Source: Roseococcus thiosulfatophilus (lineage in GTDB: Bacteria > Pseudomonadota > Alphaproteobacteria > Acetobacterales > Acetobacteraceae). From it: a stretch of DNA of 64,000 bases. Of this stretch, positions 17,604 to 26,859 are shown in pieces (positions within the stretch are counted from its first letter, which is position 1; each line of letters opens with the position of its first letter). The DNA lies in the NCBI RefSeq assembly GCF_017311575.1, contig NZ_JAFFQY010000011.1:353282-417281 (forward strand). Reading direction: 5' to 3'. Below the pieces are notes generated by a model, which saw only the letters and a program-made list of their open reading frames with translations, was not told the origin of the DNA and made no database searches. The position numbers were made by a program, and so were the translations under genes.

Positions 17604-18404
17604 TCAGTCGGGATCGAGCTTCGCGGGCTTGGGCGCCATCCAGGAGGCCAGCAGGATCGACACCTCGTAGAGCAGGATCAGCGGCACCGCGAGACCCACC
17701 TGGCTGATGATGTCCGGCGGCGTGATGACGGCCGCCACCACGAACATGCCCACGATGGCATAGCGCCGCCCCTTGCGGAGGCTGTCCACGCTCAGGATGC
17801 CCACCTTGCACAGCAGCACCAGCAGGATGGGCAGCTGGAAGGCCAGCCCGAAGGCCAGGATCATGTGCATGACCAGCGAGAGGTATTCGCTGACCTTCGC
17901 CTCCAGCTGGATGGCGACGGTGCCCGCCCCGGCCGGCGTCTCGAAGCTGATGAAGAAGTGCCAGGCCAGCGGGAAGATGAAGTAGTAGACCAGCGCCGCG
18001 CCGGCCACGAACAGCACGGGCGAGGCCAGCAGGAAGGGCATGATCGTCCGCTTCTCGGAGCGGTAGAGGCCGGGCGCGATGAACAGCCAGAGCTGCGTGG
18101 CCCACATCGGGAAGCTGAAGAAGACCGCGCCGAAGAAGGCCACCTTCAGGTAGGTGAAGAAGGCCTCATAAAGGGCGGTGAAGATCATCCGCCGGTCGCC
18201 GGCGCCGGCGCCCTGGGCCATCAGGATGTCGGCCAGCGGGCGGGCCAGGAAGCCGTAGATCTGTGCGCTGTAGTAGTAGCACAGGATGAACATCACGATG
18301 AAAGTGCCCACCGACCAGAGCAGGCGCGCGCGCAGCTCCATCAGGTGTTCCATCAGCGACATGGGCTTGTCGTTGATGGGATCGTCCTTGGTGATGTCCG
18401 ACAC
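17604..18404 (-). CDS. tatC: Sec-independent protein translocase TatC
   Basis: 266 residues with six predicted membrane helices. TatC is the twin-arginine signal receptor of the Tat pathway, exporting folded proteins. Family landmarks visible: MSLMEHLMELRARLLWS at the cytoplasmic N-terminus, a periplasmic loop with AFFTYLKVAFFGAVFFSFPMW, and FPLAWHFFISF. The start is GTG at 18404 with TGAGG 8 bases upstream; a downstream ATG at MSLMEH is the alternative. It is nine bases downstream of tatB. A likely client in this window is the Tat-type signal of the substrate-binding protein at 43188. Confidence 0.96.
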   Translation of the reverse strand: MSDITKDDPINDKPMSLMEHLMELRARLLWSVGTFIVMFILCYYYSAQIYGFLARPLADILMAQGAGAGDRRMIFTALYEAFFTYLKVAFFGAVFFSFPMWATQLWLFIAPGLYRSEKRTIMPFLLASPVLFVAGAALVYYFIFPLAWHFFISFETPAGAGTVAIQLEAKVSEYLSLVMHMILAFGLAFQLPILLVLLCKVGILSVDSLRKGRRYAIVGMFVVAAVITPPDIISQVGLAVPLILLYEVSILLASWMAPKPAKLDPD

Positions 18405-18413
18405 GGCGGGGCC

Positions 18414-19061
18414 TCAGGCGGTCTTGGCCGGCACGGGGGCCGGCGCGGGGGCTTCGGTGGCGGCGTTCTCGATCCGCGGCACCTCGGCCGGCGGGATTTC
18501 GGCGGGCGCGTCCTGGGCCGCCGGCGCCACCACGGGCGCGGGCTCAGGCGGCGGGGGCGGCGGCGCCATGTTGAGCGGCGCGGGGGTGGAGGGCGGCAGG
18601 AAGGCCGGCACCTCGGGCTTGGGCGGCTCCGGCGGCGGCTTGTAGGGCGCCATGGTCTGCGGCGGGATCATGGCCGGCGCGTCGGGCGTGTCGCGGGCCG
18701 TGGGCGGCGGCGTCCAGGCCGGCGTGCTGGCCGTGGTGGTGGAGCCCGAGAGCGGGTCCTCGTTGAAGGTCCGCGTCAGCGTCCCGTCCTCGTCCACCGC
18801 CTTCTGGATATGGCCCTTCAGGTCGAAGCTGCGGATTTCGTTGATGGCGCCCTTCACGTCGGCGATCTGATCGCGCACGCCTTCGAGCTTGGCTTCGCGC
18901 ACCAGCTCATCAGCCTGCTGCTGAAAGGCCGCCAATTGCCGCTTCGCCTTCTTGATGCCGTCCGCCATGCCGCGGATGGCGCCCGGAAGCTGCGTGGGCC
19001 CGATGACCACCACCGCGACGATGATGATCAGCAGGATCTCTGTCCAGGCGAGGTTGAACAT
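18414..19061 (-). CDS. tatB: Twin-arginine translocase subunit TatB
   Basis: 215 residues. The N-terminal hairpin is classical: MFNLAWTEILLIIIVAVVVIGPTQLPG has Glu8 and the GP hinge, followed by an amphipathic helix (AIRGMADGIKKAKRQLAAFQQQADELVREAKLEG). TatB pairs with TatC in signal-peptide recognition. The last roughly 110 residues are Pro/Ala-rich and apparently disordered, longer than in most TatB. The ATG at 19061 has AGAGG five to six bases upstream. No tatA is next to it, which differs from the common tatABC order; the neighbouring upstream gene is an ABC ATPase. Confidence 0.9.
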   Translation of the reverse strand: MFNLAWTEILLIIIVAVVVIGPTQLPGAIRGMADGIKKAKRQLAAFQQQADELVREAKLEGVRDQIADVKGAINEIRSFDLKGHIQKAVDEDGTLTRTFNEDPLSGSTTTASTPAWTPPPTARDTPDAPAMIPPQTMAPYKPPPEPPKPEVPAFLPPSTPAPLNMAPPPPPPEPAPVVAPAAQDAPAEIPPAEVPRIENAATEAPAPAPVPAKTA

Positions 19062-19183
19062 CAAGTCCTCTGCTTAGCCCTCAAGGGGGCCATGGATACC
19101 AGCCGGGCCACGCCGCGCCAATGCGGCAAGCTTCTACTTAGTCCCGCCAGGGCCCGCTTGCACCCCGCCCGCGCGGATTCGGA

Positions 19184-20239
19184 TCATGAGCTTTCGGAAG
19201 GGAAGGCGAAGGCACGCTCGGGGTCCAGCGCCACCCCCACCCGGTCCCCGCGCGAGAGGCGCGCCCCGGGCGGCAGCCGGGCATGGAGGTGCAGGACACC
19301 CCCCTCCCCGTCCGCCACCGCCATATGGACCAGGGTGGTGGCGCCCAGCAGGCGGCAGGCCTGCACCTCGGCCAGCGCGCTGCCCGATGTGCCGGCTTCC
19401 ATCACGCGCAGCCCCTCGGGGCGCAGCAGCAATTCGGCCGGCGCCCCTTCCGGCAGGCCGCGGGCGGGGGCGGCGCCGATGACGGTCTCGGCGGCCCCCT
19501 GGCGGATGCGGGCGGGCAGGCGGTTCACCTCGCCCAGGAAGGTGGCGACGAAGGGGGTGGCGGGGTGGAGGTAGAGCTGTTCGGGCGTGCCCAGCTGCAC
19601 CACCCGTCCCTCGCGCATCAGGGCGATGCGGTCGGCCATGAACATGGCCTCCTCCGCGTCATGGGTGACGATCAGGGCGGGGATGCCGGCCTGTTGCAGC
19701 ACATGCAGGGTGTCGTCGCGCACCTGTTCGCGCAACCTTGCGTCGAGGCTCGCGAAGGCTTCGTCCAGCAGAAGGGCCTCGGGGCGCGGGGCGAGCGCGC
19801 GGGCCAGCGCCACGCGCTGCTGCTGCCCGCCCGAGAGCTGGTGCGGCCAGGATTGGGCGTAGGCCTCCAGCCCCACCCGGGCCAGCGCCTCGGCCACGCG
19901 CCAACCGCGGTCGCCGCGCGGGATGCGGCGCAGCCCGAAGGCCACGTTGTCGGCCACCGTCAGATGCGGAAACAGCGCATAGTCCTGGAAGACAAAGCCC
20001 ACATGGCGGGATTCGGGCGGCACATCCTGGCCGGGGGCGGCCAGCACGCGCCCGCCCAGCGAAATGCGCCCCTGTTGCAGCGGCTCCAGCCCCGCCACCA
20101 GCCGCAGCAGCGTGGTCTTGCCATCGCCCGAGGGGCCGAGCAGGCAGACGATCTCGCCCGCCGCCACCTCCAGGCTGACCCCGCGCAGGACCACCTTCGG
20201 CCCATAGGCGTGGTGGATGTCCTCGAGCCGGAGGCTCAT
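19184..20239 (-). CDS. ABC transporter ATP-binding protein, FbpC/PotA-like
   Basis: About 351 residues: an ATPase domain followed by a TOBE-like regulatory domain (from about 240). Walker A GPSGDGKTT (Asp replaces the usual Cys or Ser), Q-loop FVFQDYALFPHLTV, signature LSGGQQQRVALARAL, Walker B ALLLDEAFASLD and the switch His in VTHDAEEAMFMADRIALM are intact. This group energises uptake of iron(III), sulfate, polyamines or similar solutes. The expected permease and binding-protein genes are absent on both sides, so it is an orphan here. The ATG at 20239 begins the recognisable domain; the frame stays open to 20335. Confidence 0.88.
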   Translation of the reverse strand: MSLRLEDIHHAYGPKVVLRGVSLEVAAGEIVCLLGPSGDGKTTLLRLVAGLEPLQQGRISLGGRVLAAPGQDVPPESRHVGFVFQDYALFPHLTVADNVAFGLRRIPRGDRGWRVAEALARVGLEAYAQSWPHQLSGGQQQRVALARALAPRPEALLLDEAFASLDARLREQVRDDTLHVLQQAGIPALIVTHDAEEAMFMADRIALMREGRVVQLGTPEQLYLHPATPFVATFLGEVNRLPARIRQGAAETVIGAAPARGLPEGAPAELLLRPEGLRVMEAGTSGSALAEVQACRLLGATTLVHMAVADGEGGVLHLHARLPPGARLSRGDRVGVALDPERAFAFPSESS

Positions 20240-20309
20240 GCGGGAATGATGGGGGGCAGCATGGGCGCCTTGTGGCGGGCCGGGCCGCGCCTGTCCATGG
20301 CGGGCGGCG

Positions 20310-20912
20310 TCACGCCGCCTGCGGCACGCCCCCATCGGGCACCAGCGGCGGCGCGCCGTCGCGCGGGCCCACGGCCAGGTCGCCCGAAACCAGCTCCTCC
20401 CGCCGAGGCAGGTCGTTCAGGGATTTCAGGCCGAACTGGTCCAGGAAATGCTTCGTGGTGCCCCAGAGGGTGGGCCGCCCCGGGCTTTCCCGCCGCCCGC
20501 GGGGGGTGACGAGGTCGGCCTCCAGCAGCGCGTCCAGCGTGGTCTGGGACAGGGTAGCGCCGCGGATTTCCTCGATCTCGGCCCGCGTCACCGGCTGGTG
20601 GTAGGCGATGATGGACAGCGCCTCCATGGCCGCGCGCGGCAGGCGGCGGGGCACCTCCACCACGCGGGTGATGGCGGGTGCGAGGTCCAGCGCGGTGCGG
20701 AAGGCGAAGCCGCCGGCCACCTCCACCAGCTCCACCGCGGCACCCGCCGTGCGGGCGGCGAGCGCCGTCATCACCGAGGCCGCATCCACCCCCTCGGGCA
20801 GGGCGGACTGGATGCGCGGCAGGGGCACCGGCTTGTCCGAGGCGAAGACCAGCGCCTCGGCGACCCGCAGGGCGCGGGTGAAGTCCGGGTGGGTGTCCTG
20901 TTCAGGCGACAT
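20310..20912 (-). CDS. scpB: Segregation and condensation protein B
   Basis: 200 residues with the tandem winged-helix fold of ScpB (ALRVAEALVFASDKPVPLPRIQSALP..., then RAAMEALSIIAYHQPVTRAEIEEIRGA and LLEADLVTPRGRRESPGRPTLWGTT). ScpB dimers bind the kleisin ScpA in the SMC condensin complex that organises the chromosome. Its start overlaps the end of scpA by 11 bases. About 26 C-terminal residues after LPRREELV are unconserved in appearance. Confidence 0.94.
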   Translation of the reverse strand: MSPEQDTHPDFTRALRVAEALVFASDKPVPLPRIQSALPEGVDAASVMTALAARTAGAAVELVEVAGGFAFRTALDLAPAITRVVEVPRRLPRAAMEALSIIAYHQPVTRAEIEEIRGATLSQTTLDALLEADLVTPRGRRESPGRPTLWGTTKHFLDQFGLKSLNDLPRREELVSGDLAVGPRDGAPPLVPDGGVPQAA

Positions 20913-21675
20913 GCGGCAACTCCCCCTCGCCTTTTCGCAGATGAATGGGCCCGAAGACGGTGTCCTGGCGCAATTCCACCGCGCCCCCCCGCGCCGCCTC
21001 CAGCGCCGCCACCAGGGTCGAGGCCATGGCGGCCCGGCGGTCGAGCGGCGAGAGCATGTCGGGCGGCAGGAACTGGCCCAGCGTGGACCAGCCCGTGCCG
21101 GCCTCGCCCAGCAGGGCGCGCAGGCGGCCCAGCGCCTCGGCCACCGACCACAGCTTGCGCGGGCGGGGCGTGAAGGGGCGCGAGGCGACGGCGCGGCGGC
21201 GGACGGCGGCATAGGCGCGCAGCAGGGTGGTGAGGTCGGTCACCAGCCCCGAACGGTCTTCCACGCGGAGCGATTCCGGGGCGCCGCGGGCGAAGGTCTC
21301 GCGCCCCAGCTGGGCGCGGCGGCCCAGCCATTCGGCGGCGGCGCGCATGCGGTCCAGCTCGGCCAGGCGCTCCGTCAGGCGGGCGGCGGCGAGCAGAGGG
21401 TCTTCCTCGTCCGGGCCGCGCTCCTCCTCGGGCAGCAGCAGGCGGGATTTCAGCCAGGCGAGCCAGGCGGCCATGACCAGCCAATCGGCCGCGAGCTCGA
21501 TCCGCACGCCGCGCGCGCCCTCGATCACGGCGAGATACTGGTCCACCAGCGAAAGGATGGAGATGGAGCGGATGTCCACCTTCTGCGCCCGCGCCAGTTC
21601 CAGCAGCACGTCGAGCGGGCCTTGGAAGCCCTCGATGTCCAGCAGCAGCGCCTCGGGTGCGGTGGCTTCGCTCAT
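20902..21675 (-). CDS. scpA: Segregation and condensation protein A (kleisin)
   Basis: 257 residues. The N-terminal FQGPLDVLLELARAQKVDIRSISILSLVDQYL and ADWLVMAAWLAWLKSRLLLP segments are diagnostic for ScpA, which bridges SMC heads; the C-terminal winged helix ends AARGGAVELRQDTVFGPIHLRK. The ATG overlaps the M50 protease stop as ATGA and the gene overlaps scpB, so the three are translated from one message. Confidence 0.95.
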   Translation of the reverse strand: MSEATAPEALLLDIEGFQGPLDVLLELARAQKVDIRSISILSLVDQYLAVIEGARGVRIELAADWLVMAAWLAWLKSRLLLPEEERGPDEEDPLLAAARLTERLAELDRMRAAAEWLGRRAQLGRETFARGAPESLRVEDRSGLVTDLTTLLRAYAAVRRRAVASRPFTPRPRKLWSVAEALGRLRALLGEAGTGWSTLGQFLPPDMLSPLDRRAAMASTLVAALEAARGGAVELRQDTVFGPIHLRKGEGELPHVA

Positions 21676-22376
21676 CGCCCCGCATTCCCGGTCAGCCAGA
21701 CCACGAAGTCGAAGACGGGGCGGACGATCTCGAAGATGAACCAGTCCATCGGCCGGAAGGCGGGGATGGCCATGGGCAGCAGGAACAGCACGCCCAGCAC
21801 CAGGAACAGCCCCGCATGTTCCAGCCGCGCATAGGCCATGGCGGCGCGGTAGGGCAGCAGGCCCACCGCGATGCGCCCGCCATCCAGCGGCGGCACGGGA
21901 ATGAGGTTGAACAGGCCGAGCACGAGGTTCACCAGGATCGCGAAGCTGACGAAGCGATAGACCCAGGCGAGCGATTCGGCCGAGAGAAACGCATCCCCCG
22001 CCACCGCCACATGGATCAGCAGGCCCGCCAGCACCGCCAGCGCGAAGTTCATGGCCGGGCCGGCGATGGCCACCCACATCATCCCCAGGCGCGGATTGGC
22101 GAAGTTGCGGACGTCCACCGGAACGGGCTTGGCCCAGCCGAACATCATCTGCACGCCGCCCGTGGCCATGAGCTGCGACACCAGCAGGATGCCCGGCACA
22201 AGGACCGTCCCCACCGGGTCCACATGGCGCAGCGGGTTGAAGGAGAGCCGGCCCAGGAGTGCCGCCGTCGGGTCGCCCAGCGCGCGGGCGGCCCAGCCAT
22301 GCGCCACTTCGTGGAAGGTGATGGCGATGATGGTGGCGATCACCACCGCCGTGACGTCGGGGAACCAGTCGGGCAT
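21672..22376 (-). CDS. Site-2 protease family membrane metalloprotease (M50)
   Basis: 234 residues with about six hydrophobic segments. The zinc motif is HEVAH (His22, Glu23, His26) in the first membrane helix and the third ligand lies in NLIPVPPLDGGRI. These compact M50B proteases cleave substrates inside the membrane, and members of this length commonly sit between nagZ and scpA in alphaproteobacteria. No PDZ domain is present. It shares one base with the nagZ stop and four with the scpA start. Substrate unknown. Confidence 0.92.
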   Translation of the reverse strand: MPDWFPDVTAVVIATIIAITFHEVAHGWAARALGDPTAALLGRLSFNPLRHVDPVGTVLVPGILLVSQLMATGGVQMMFGWAKPVPVDVRNFANPRLGMMWVAIAGPAMNFALAVLAGLLIHVAVAGDAFLSAESLAWVYRFVSFAILVNLVLGLFNLIPVPPLDGGRIAVGLLPYRAAMAYARLEHAGLFLVLGVLFLLPMAIPAFRPMDWFIFEIVRPVFDFVVWLTGNAGR

Positions 22377-23272
22377 CAGGCGGCGGCCGCCATGGGGCAG
22401 GCTTCCAGCACGGCGACGCTCTCGGCCAGCACGCCCGAGCAATGCAGCACCGCATCGCACCCCGCCGCAAGCGCCTGCATGGCCAGCGCGCCGGGCGTGC
22501 CGTCCAGCGCCTTCATCGCGAGATCGTCGGAGATGAGGAAGCCCGTGAAGCCGATCTCGCCCCGGATCACCTCCGCGATCACACGGGGCGAGAGGGTGGC
22601 GCAGCGCTCGGCATCCAGCGCCGGGTAGAGGATATGCGCGGTCATCGCCCAGAGATCGGGGGCCGCCAGGGTCCGGAAAGGGGCGAAATCGGCGGCGAGC
22701 GTGGCGCGGTCCGCCTCGACCACCGGCAGGGCCAGGTGGCTGTCCAGCGTGGCGCGGCCATGGCCCGGGATATGCTTCAGCACCGGCATGACGCCCCCGG
22801 CGCGCAGCCCCGCGATCCAGGCGGCCCCCAGGCGCGTGACTTCCTCCGGGTCAGCCGAGAAGGCACGGTCGCCGATCACGTCATGGGCGCCGGGCAGGCG
22901 CAAATCCAGGCAGGGCGCGCAGACCACGTCCAGCCCTTCCGCCACGCAGATACGGGCCAGGGCCTCGGCATTGGCGCGGGCGGCTTCGGCGGGGCCGTGT
23001 TCGAACACCGAGGGCGGCGGGAATTCGGGCCAGTGCGGCGCGCGCAGCCGGGCCACGCGCCCGCCCTCCTGGTCCACCAGGATGGGCGTGGTGGCCCCCA
23101 GGATGTCACGGATGGCGGCGGTCAGCGCCCGCAGCTGCGCGGGGTCCACGACATTGCGGCGGAACAGGATGACGCCGAGCGGGCGTTCCGCCCGCAGGAG
23201 CGCCACCTCCTCCGGTGCCAGGGTGGGGCCCGCCAGCCCGATGATGGCGGGCTTGCGGCCCCCTGCCCTCAA
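22376..23272 (-). CDS. nagZ: Beta-N-acetylhexosaminidase (GH3) NagZ
   Basis: About 298 residues. NagZ removes GlcNAc from anhydro-muropeptides in cell wall recycling in the cytoplasm. The GH3 landmarks are VDQEGGRVARLR, the mobile-loop motif KHIPGHGRATLDSH with its catalytic His/Asp, and SDDLAMKAL with the nucleophile Asp. No ATG precedes the conserved domain; I chose the TTG at 23272, whose TTGA overlaps the stop of the SPOR gene. The frame remains open to 23320. Confidence 0.93.
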   Translation of the reverse strand: MRAGGRKPAIIGLAGPTLAPEEVALLRAERPLGVILFRRNVVDPAQLRALTAAIRDILGATTPILVDQEGGRVARLRAPHWPEFPPPSVFEHGPAEAARANAEALARICVAEGLDVVCAPCLDLRLPGAHDVIGDRAFSADPEEVTRLGAAWIAGLRAGGVMPVLKHIPGHGRATLDSHLALPVVEADRATLAADFAPFRTLAAPDLWAMTAHILYPALDAERCATLSPRVIAEVIRGEIGFTGFLISDDLAMKALDGTPGALAMQALAAGCDAVLHCSGVLAESVAVLEACPMAAAA

Positions 23273-23988
23273 CTGCCCAGCACCGCGCAATTGCCGCCGC
23301 TGGCGCGCACCCGCTCGCACAGCGCCTGGGCCGCGTCACGGTCGGGCAGGCCGCTCACGCGCAGGCGCCAGAAGGTGGGGCGGCCCTCACGGTCGAAGCG
23401 GACCACATTGGGGCTGAAGGGGCCAAGTTCGGGCACGCGGCCGCGCAGGCGGTTCCATTCCGCCATGGCACCCTCCTCGCTCGGCAGCGCGCCCAGCTGC
23501 ACCTGCACGCCGCCGGCCACCGGGCGCGGGGCTGGGGTGGGCGCGGGCGCAGGGGCCGCGACGGGCGGCGGCGTGATGGCCGGCTGCAGCCCCGACCCAC
23601 CGGGTGCCACCGGCGGCAGCGGCGTGGGCGGCGGCACCACCGCCTGGCGCCAGCCTTCCGGCACCGGGCGCTCGGGCCCGGGCGCGAGGCGCGCCTCGCC
23701 CATACGTTCCTGCCGGGCGCCGGGGCGTTCGAAAATGGTCTCGGAAGGCCGTGGGGCCGGTGCCGCCACGAAATTCTCCGGGCGCACGCGGAAGGGCCGG
23801 TCATCGGCCTCGATCAGCGGCACCCCGCCGGGCGAGAGCGCGTTGCTCCCCCACAGGAACAGCGCACCGAGCGCGCTGACCCCGATCAGGCCGCCCCCCA
23901 GCAGCCAGACCAAGGGCGGGATCCCCCATCCCGCCCGCGCCCTCTCTGGCGGGCGGACCCGCCAGGAGGGCAATGTCGTGTCACTCAT
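23269..23988 (-). CDS. SPOR domain protein, single membrane helix
   Basis: 239 residues: short cytoplasmic N-terminus, one helix ([22 protein letters not shown], about 26-47), a long Pro/Ala-rich periplasmic linker, and a C-terminal SPOR domain ([21 protein letters not shown] to [10 protein letters not shown]) that binds denuded peptidoglycan, usually at division sites. The position between argS and nagZ is conserved in alphaproteobacteria. Its ATG overlaps the argS stop (ATGA). Confidence 0.9.
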   Translation of the reverse strand: MSDTTLPSWRVRPPERARAGWGIPPLVWLLGGGLIGVSALGALFLWGSNALSPGGVPLIEADDRPFRVRPENFVAAPAPRPSETIFERPGARQERMGEARLAPGPERPVPEGWRQAVVPPPTPLPPVAPGGSGLQPAITPPPVAAPAPAPTPAPRPVAGGVQVQLGALPSEEGAMAEWNRLRGRVPELGPFSPNVVRFDREGRPTFWRLRVSGLPDRDAAQALCERVRASGGNCAVLGS

Positions 23989-25772
23989 CGCATCTCCTCG
24001 ACCGGCGCGACCCCCATCACGCCGAGCCCGGACCTGATCACCGCGGCCGTCGCGGCCACCAGGGCCAGGCGCGCCCGTGTCCCCTCGGGGTCGCCTTCCT
24101 GGATGAAGCGCAGGGAAGAATCCTCCCTGCCCTTGTTCCACAATAGATGAAAATCACCCGCGAGGTCACTCAGGAAAAACGCGATCCGGTGCGGTTCCCG
24201 CGCGGCGGCGGCGGCCTCCACCACGCGCGGCCAGCCGGCCATGCGGCGGATGAGGGCCAGTTCGGCCGGATCCGTCAGCGCGTCGAGCGGGGCCGCGGCC
24301 AGGTCCGCCGGTTCGCCCGCCGCGCGCAGCACCGAGCGGCAGCGCGCATGGGCGTATTGGACGTAGAAGACCGGGTTGTCGCGCGACTGCTGGACGACGA
24401 GATCGAGGTCGAACTCCATCTGCGCGTCCGCCTTGCGGGTCAGCATGGTGAAGCGCACGGCGTCGCGGCCGACCTCGTCGATCAGGTCGCGCAGCGTGAC
24501 ATAGGTGCCGGCGCGCTTGGACATCCGCACCGGCTGCCCGTCCTTCACCACATGGACGATCTGCGCCAGCACCACGTCCAGGCTCACGCGCCGGTCGGAC
24601 AGGGCGGCGACCGCCGCCTGCATGCGCTTCACATAGCCGCCATGGTCGGCGCCCCAGACATGGACCAGCGCGTCGAAGCCGCGCTCGATCTTGCCCAGGT
24701 GGTTCGCGATGTCATTGGCGAAGTAAGTGCCCGACCCGTCGGATTTGCGCAGCGCCCGGTCCACCTCGTCGCCGAACTGGGTGGCGCGGAAGAGGGTCTG
24801 CTCGCGCGGCTCCCAATCCTCCGGGGTCTTGCCCTTGGGGGGTTCCAGCACGCCGCGATAGATCAGGCCCTGGGCGTTCAACAGCGCCTCGGCGGCGTCG
24901 AGCTTGCCCTCGGCCACCATGGCGGCCTCGCTGATGAAGATGTCGTGCTGGACGCCCAAAGCCCCGAGGTCGTCGCGGATCATGTCCATCATCATGGCGA
25001 CGGTGGTTTCGCGCACGGTGGCAAACCAGCGGTCGGGGCCGGCCAGGCCCGGGCCATGGGCGGTGCCGGTTTCGGCCAGCGCATCGCCGTGGTGGCGGGC
25101 CAGGGCCTCGCCCACCGGCACCAGGTATTCGCCGCGATATTGCAGCCCGCCGGGGATGAGCTGGGCATACTCATCCTCGGTCAGCGTGGTGCCGAGCGCC
25201 TGGAGGTAGCGCCAATAGGCGGCATAGGCGAGCGCCTGCACCTGCGCGCCGGCGTCATTGATATAGTACTCGCGGCAGACCTCGTGGCCCGCCTTGGCCA
25301 GCAGCGCCGCCAGCGCATCGCCCACCACGGCCCCCCGGCAATGGCCCACATGCATGGGGCCGGTCGGGTTGGCCGAGACATATTCCACATTGACCCGGCC
25401 CGGCCGCGGCGCGCCCTGGCCATAGGTCTCGCCGGCGGCCAGGATCACGCCGAGCTGGGCGCGGACGAAGCCCTCATCCAGGCGGATGTTCACGAAGCCC
25501 GGCCCGGCGGGGCTGGCTTCCGCCACCTCGGGCAGGGCCGACAGCTTCTCGGACAGCGCGGCGGCGAGCTTGGGGGGGGCCTGCTTCGCCGCCTTGCCCA
25601 CCACCAGCGCCGCATTGGTCGCCATGTCGCCATGCGCCGCCTCGCGTGGGGGTTCGACGGTGACGCGGGCGAAGGCCTCCTCCGGCAGCTCGGGCAGCAG
25701 GGCGCTGAGCGCCTCCACGATGCGGGCGCGCAGATGGGCGAAGATGTCGGCGGGGGCGGGAGGCAGGCTCAT
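23985..25772 (-). CDS. argS: Arginyl-tRNA synthetase
   Basis: 595 residues, class I synthetase charging tRNA-Arg. The HIGH-type signature is HVGH in [18 protein letters not shown], and MSKR in [14 protein letters not shown] replaces KMSKS. The N-terminal additional domain (about 1-110) and the C-terminal DALR anticodon-binding domain (from about [13 protein letters not shown]) are present. The ATG at 25772 fits the [18 protein letters not shown] start; upstream open frame is not coding in character. It heads the run argS-SPOR-nagZ-M50-scpA-scpB. Confidence 0.96.
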   Translation of the reverse strand: MSLPPAPADIFAHLRARIVEALSALLPELPEEAFARVTVEPPREAAHGDMATNAALVVGKAAKQAPPKLAAALSEKLSALPEVAEASPAGPGFVNIRLDEGFVRAQLGVILAAGETYGQGAPRPGRVNVEYVSANPTGPMHVGHCRGAVVGDALAALLAKAGHEVCREYYINDAGAQVQALAYAAYWRYLQALGTTLTEDEYAQLIPGGLQYRGEYLVPVGEALARHHGDALAETGTAHGPGLAGPDRWFATVRETTVAMMMDMIRDDLGALGVQHDIFISEAAMVAEGKLDAAEALLNAQGLIYRGVLEPPKGKTPEDWEPREQTLFRATQFGDEVDRALRKSDGSGTYFANDIANHLGKIERGFDALVHVWGADHGGYVKRMQAAVAALSDRRVSLDVVLAQIVHVVKDGQPVRMSKRAGTYVTLRDLIDEVGRDAVRFTMLTRKADAQMEFDLDLVVQQSRDNPVFYVQYAHARCRSVLRAAGEPADLAAAPLDALTDPAELALIRRMAGWPRVVEAAAAAREPHRIAFFLSDLAGDFHLLWNKGREDSSLRFIQEGDPEGTRARLALVAATAAVIRSGLGVMGVAPVEEMR

Positions 25773-25871
25773 GGGCGGGTTGTGCGGCGCGGGGGGGCGT
25801 TTCGGCAAGGGGTGCCCCCGCGCCGCGCATGGCCTAAACTTCCGCCCAAGCCCATCACCCGGACGGATTTC

Positions 25872-26369
25872 ATGAGCAACGCACGGCAATTGCTGGAAGA
25901 GCGCTTCGCGCGCGGCGAGATTTCCGCCGCCGAATACCAGGAACGTCTTTCGGTGCTGAACAACCTCTCGGGCGGCCAGGTGCCGCCGCACCGCGTGGTG
26001 GGCTTCGGCCAGGCCATCGCGCTGGCGCTGAAGAATTATGTGAATTTCAGCGGGCGGTCGTCGCGCGCCGCGCATTGGTATTTCGTGCTGGCGACGGTGC
26101 TGCTCGGCATGGTGACGGGCACGATCGACGGCAACAATTACGGCTATTACTGGGGCGCGCCGCAGCCGGTGAGCAACGTGACCTCGCTGCTGCTGATCCT
26201 GCCCTCGCTCGGCCTCGCGGTGCGGCGGCTGCATGATGTGAACCGCTCCGGCTGGTGGCTGCTGCTGATCCCGACCGTGATCGGCATCATTCCCCTGCTG
26301 TTCTGGCTGTGCCAGCAGGGGGACCGTTTCACGAACCGCTATGGGGATGATGTGGAGGCGGGGCGGTAG
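25872..26369 (+). CDS. DUF805 membrane protein with SHOCT-like N-terminus
   Basis: 165 residues. A short helical segment [23 protein letters not shown] (about 7-29) is the SHOCT type often found at protein ends. The rest matches DUF805: [19 protein letters not shown], several membrane helices, and the signature [18 protein letters not shown]. Function of DUF805 proteins is not established. It stands alone and is divergent from argS. A GC hairpin at 26393-26410 follows the stop. Confidence 0.85.
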   Translation: MSNARQLLEERFARGEISAAEYQERLSVLNNLSGGQVPPHRVVGFGQAIALALKNYVNFSGRSSRAAHWYFVLATVLLGMVTGTIDGNNYGYYWGAPQPVSNVTSLLLILPSLGLAVRRLHDVNRSGWWLLLIPTVIGIIPLLFWLCQQGDRFTNRYGDDVEAGR

Positions 26370-26392
26370 AAACATCGGCGGCCGAGGCACGC

Positions 26393-26410
26393 CCCCGGCG
26401 AGCGCCGGGG
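26393..26410. terminator. GC-rich hairpin between convergent genes
   Basis: CCCCGGC, a four-base loop GAGC, and GCCGGGG form a 7-bp stem 24 bases past the DUF805 stop and before the convergent DUF2513 gene. No T-tract follows, so an intrinsic terminator is only possible. Confidence 0.35.
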
Positions 26411-26445
26411 ATTGGCATCTCGCGCCGCAAGCTGTGGACGCCGAC

Positions 26446-26832
26446 TTACGGAAGGTCGATACCTAACCTTTCCCTGGCCACCTGCTTTCCGTATGCCTTG
26501 GCAAGTTCCCACATGAACTGGATGCCGGCGTTCCCGGCAGCGTTGGCGCCTTGCTTCGTCCGGCGCCAAATGGCCGGGTCACGCACGTCCGAAACGAACT
26601 CATGACCTTGCCATGTCAGCCGCCCGATGACCGGCCCATGCATTCTCGGCTCGCCTACAATCAGACCCGCCTCGATCAAAAGCGTCAGGTGATAGGCGAA
26701 TTCCTCGGGCGTGCGGCCCGCTAAGCCGATCTCTGTGGGGTCGTCGATTTGCCACCTGCTTGTTGCGTCGAACCTGGAGTCCTGCTCGATGGCAATCAGG
26801 ATGTCCCGGACGAAGTCCATGTCACGCTTCAC
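26446..26832 (-). CDS. DUF2513 family protein
   Basis: 128 residues from the GTG at 26832, which follows GAGG by five bases; GTG 26838 is the alternative. The pattern matches DUF2513: [39 protein letters not shown], and [23 protein letters not shown], a small winged-helix-like protein often found on phages and islands. Function unknown. Its base composition is lower in G+C than its neighbours (two 60-base lines counted by hand gave 32 and 33 G+C) and it interrupts the housekeeping run between the DUF805 gene and dgt, which suggests acquisition. Confidence 0.8.
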   Translation of the reverse strand: MKRDMDFVRDILIAIEQDSRFDATSRWQIDDPTEIGLAGRTPEEFAYHLTLLIEAGLIVGEPRMHGPVIGRLTWQGHEFVSDVRDPAIWRRTKQGANAAGNAGIQFMWELAKAYGKQVARERLGIDLP

Positions 26833-26859
26833 GACCACCTCGTCATGCTATTCAGCGCT

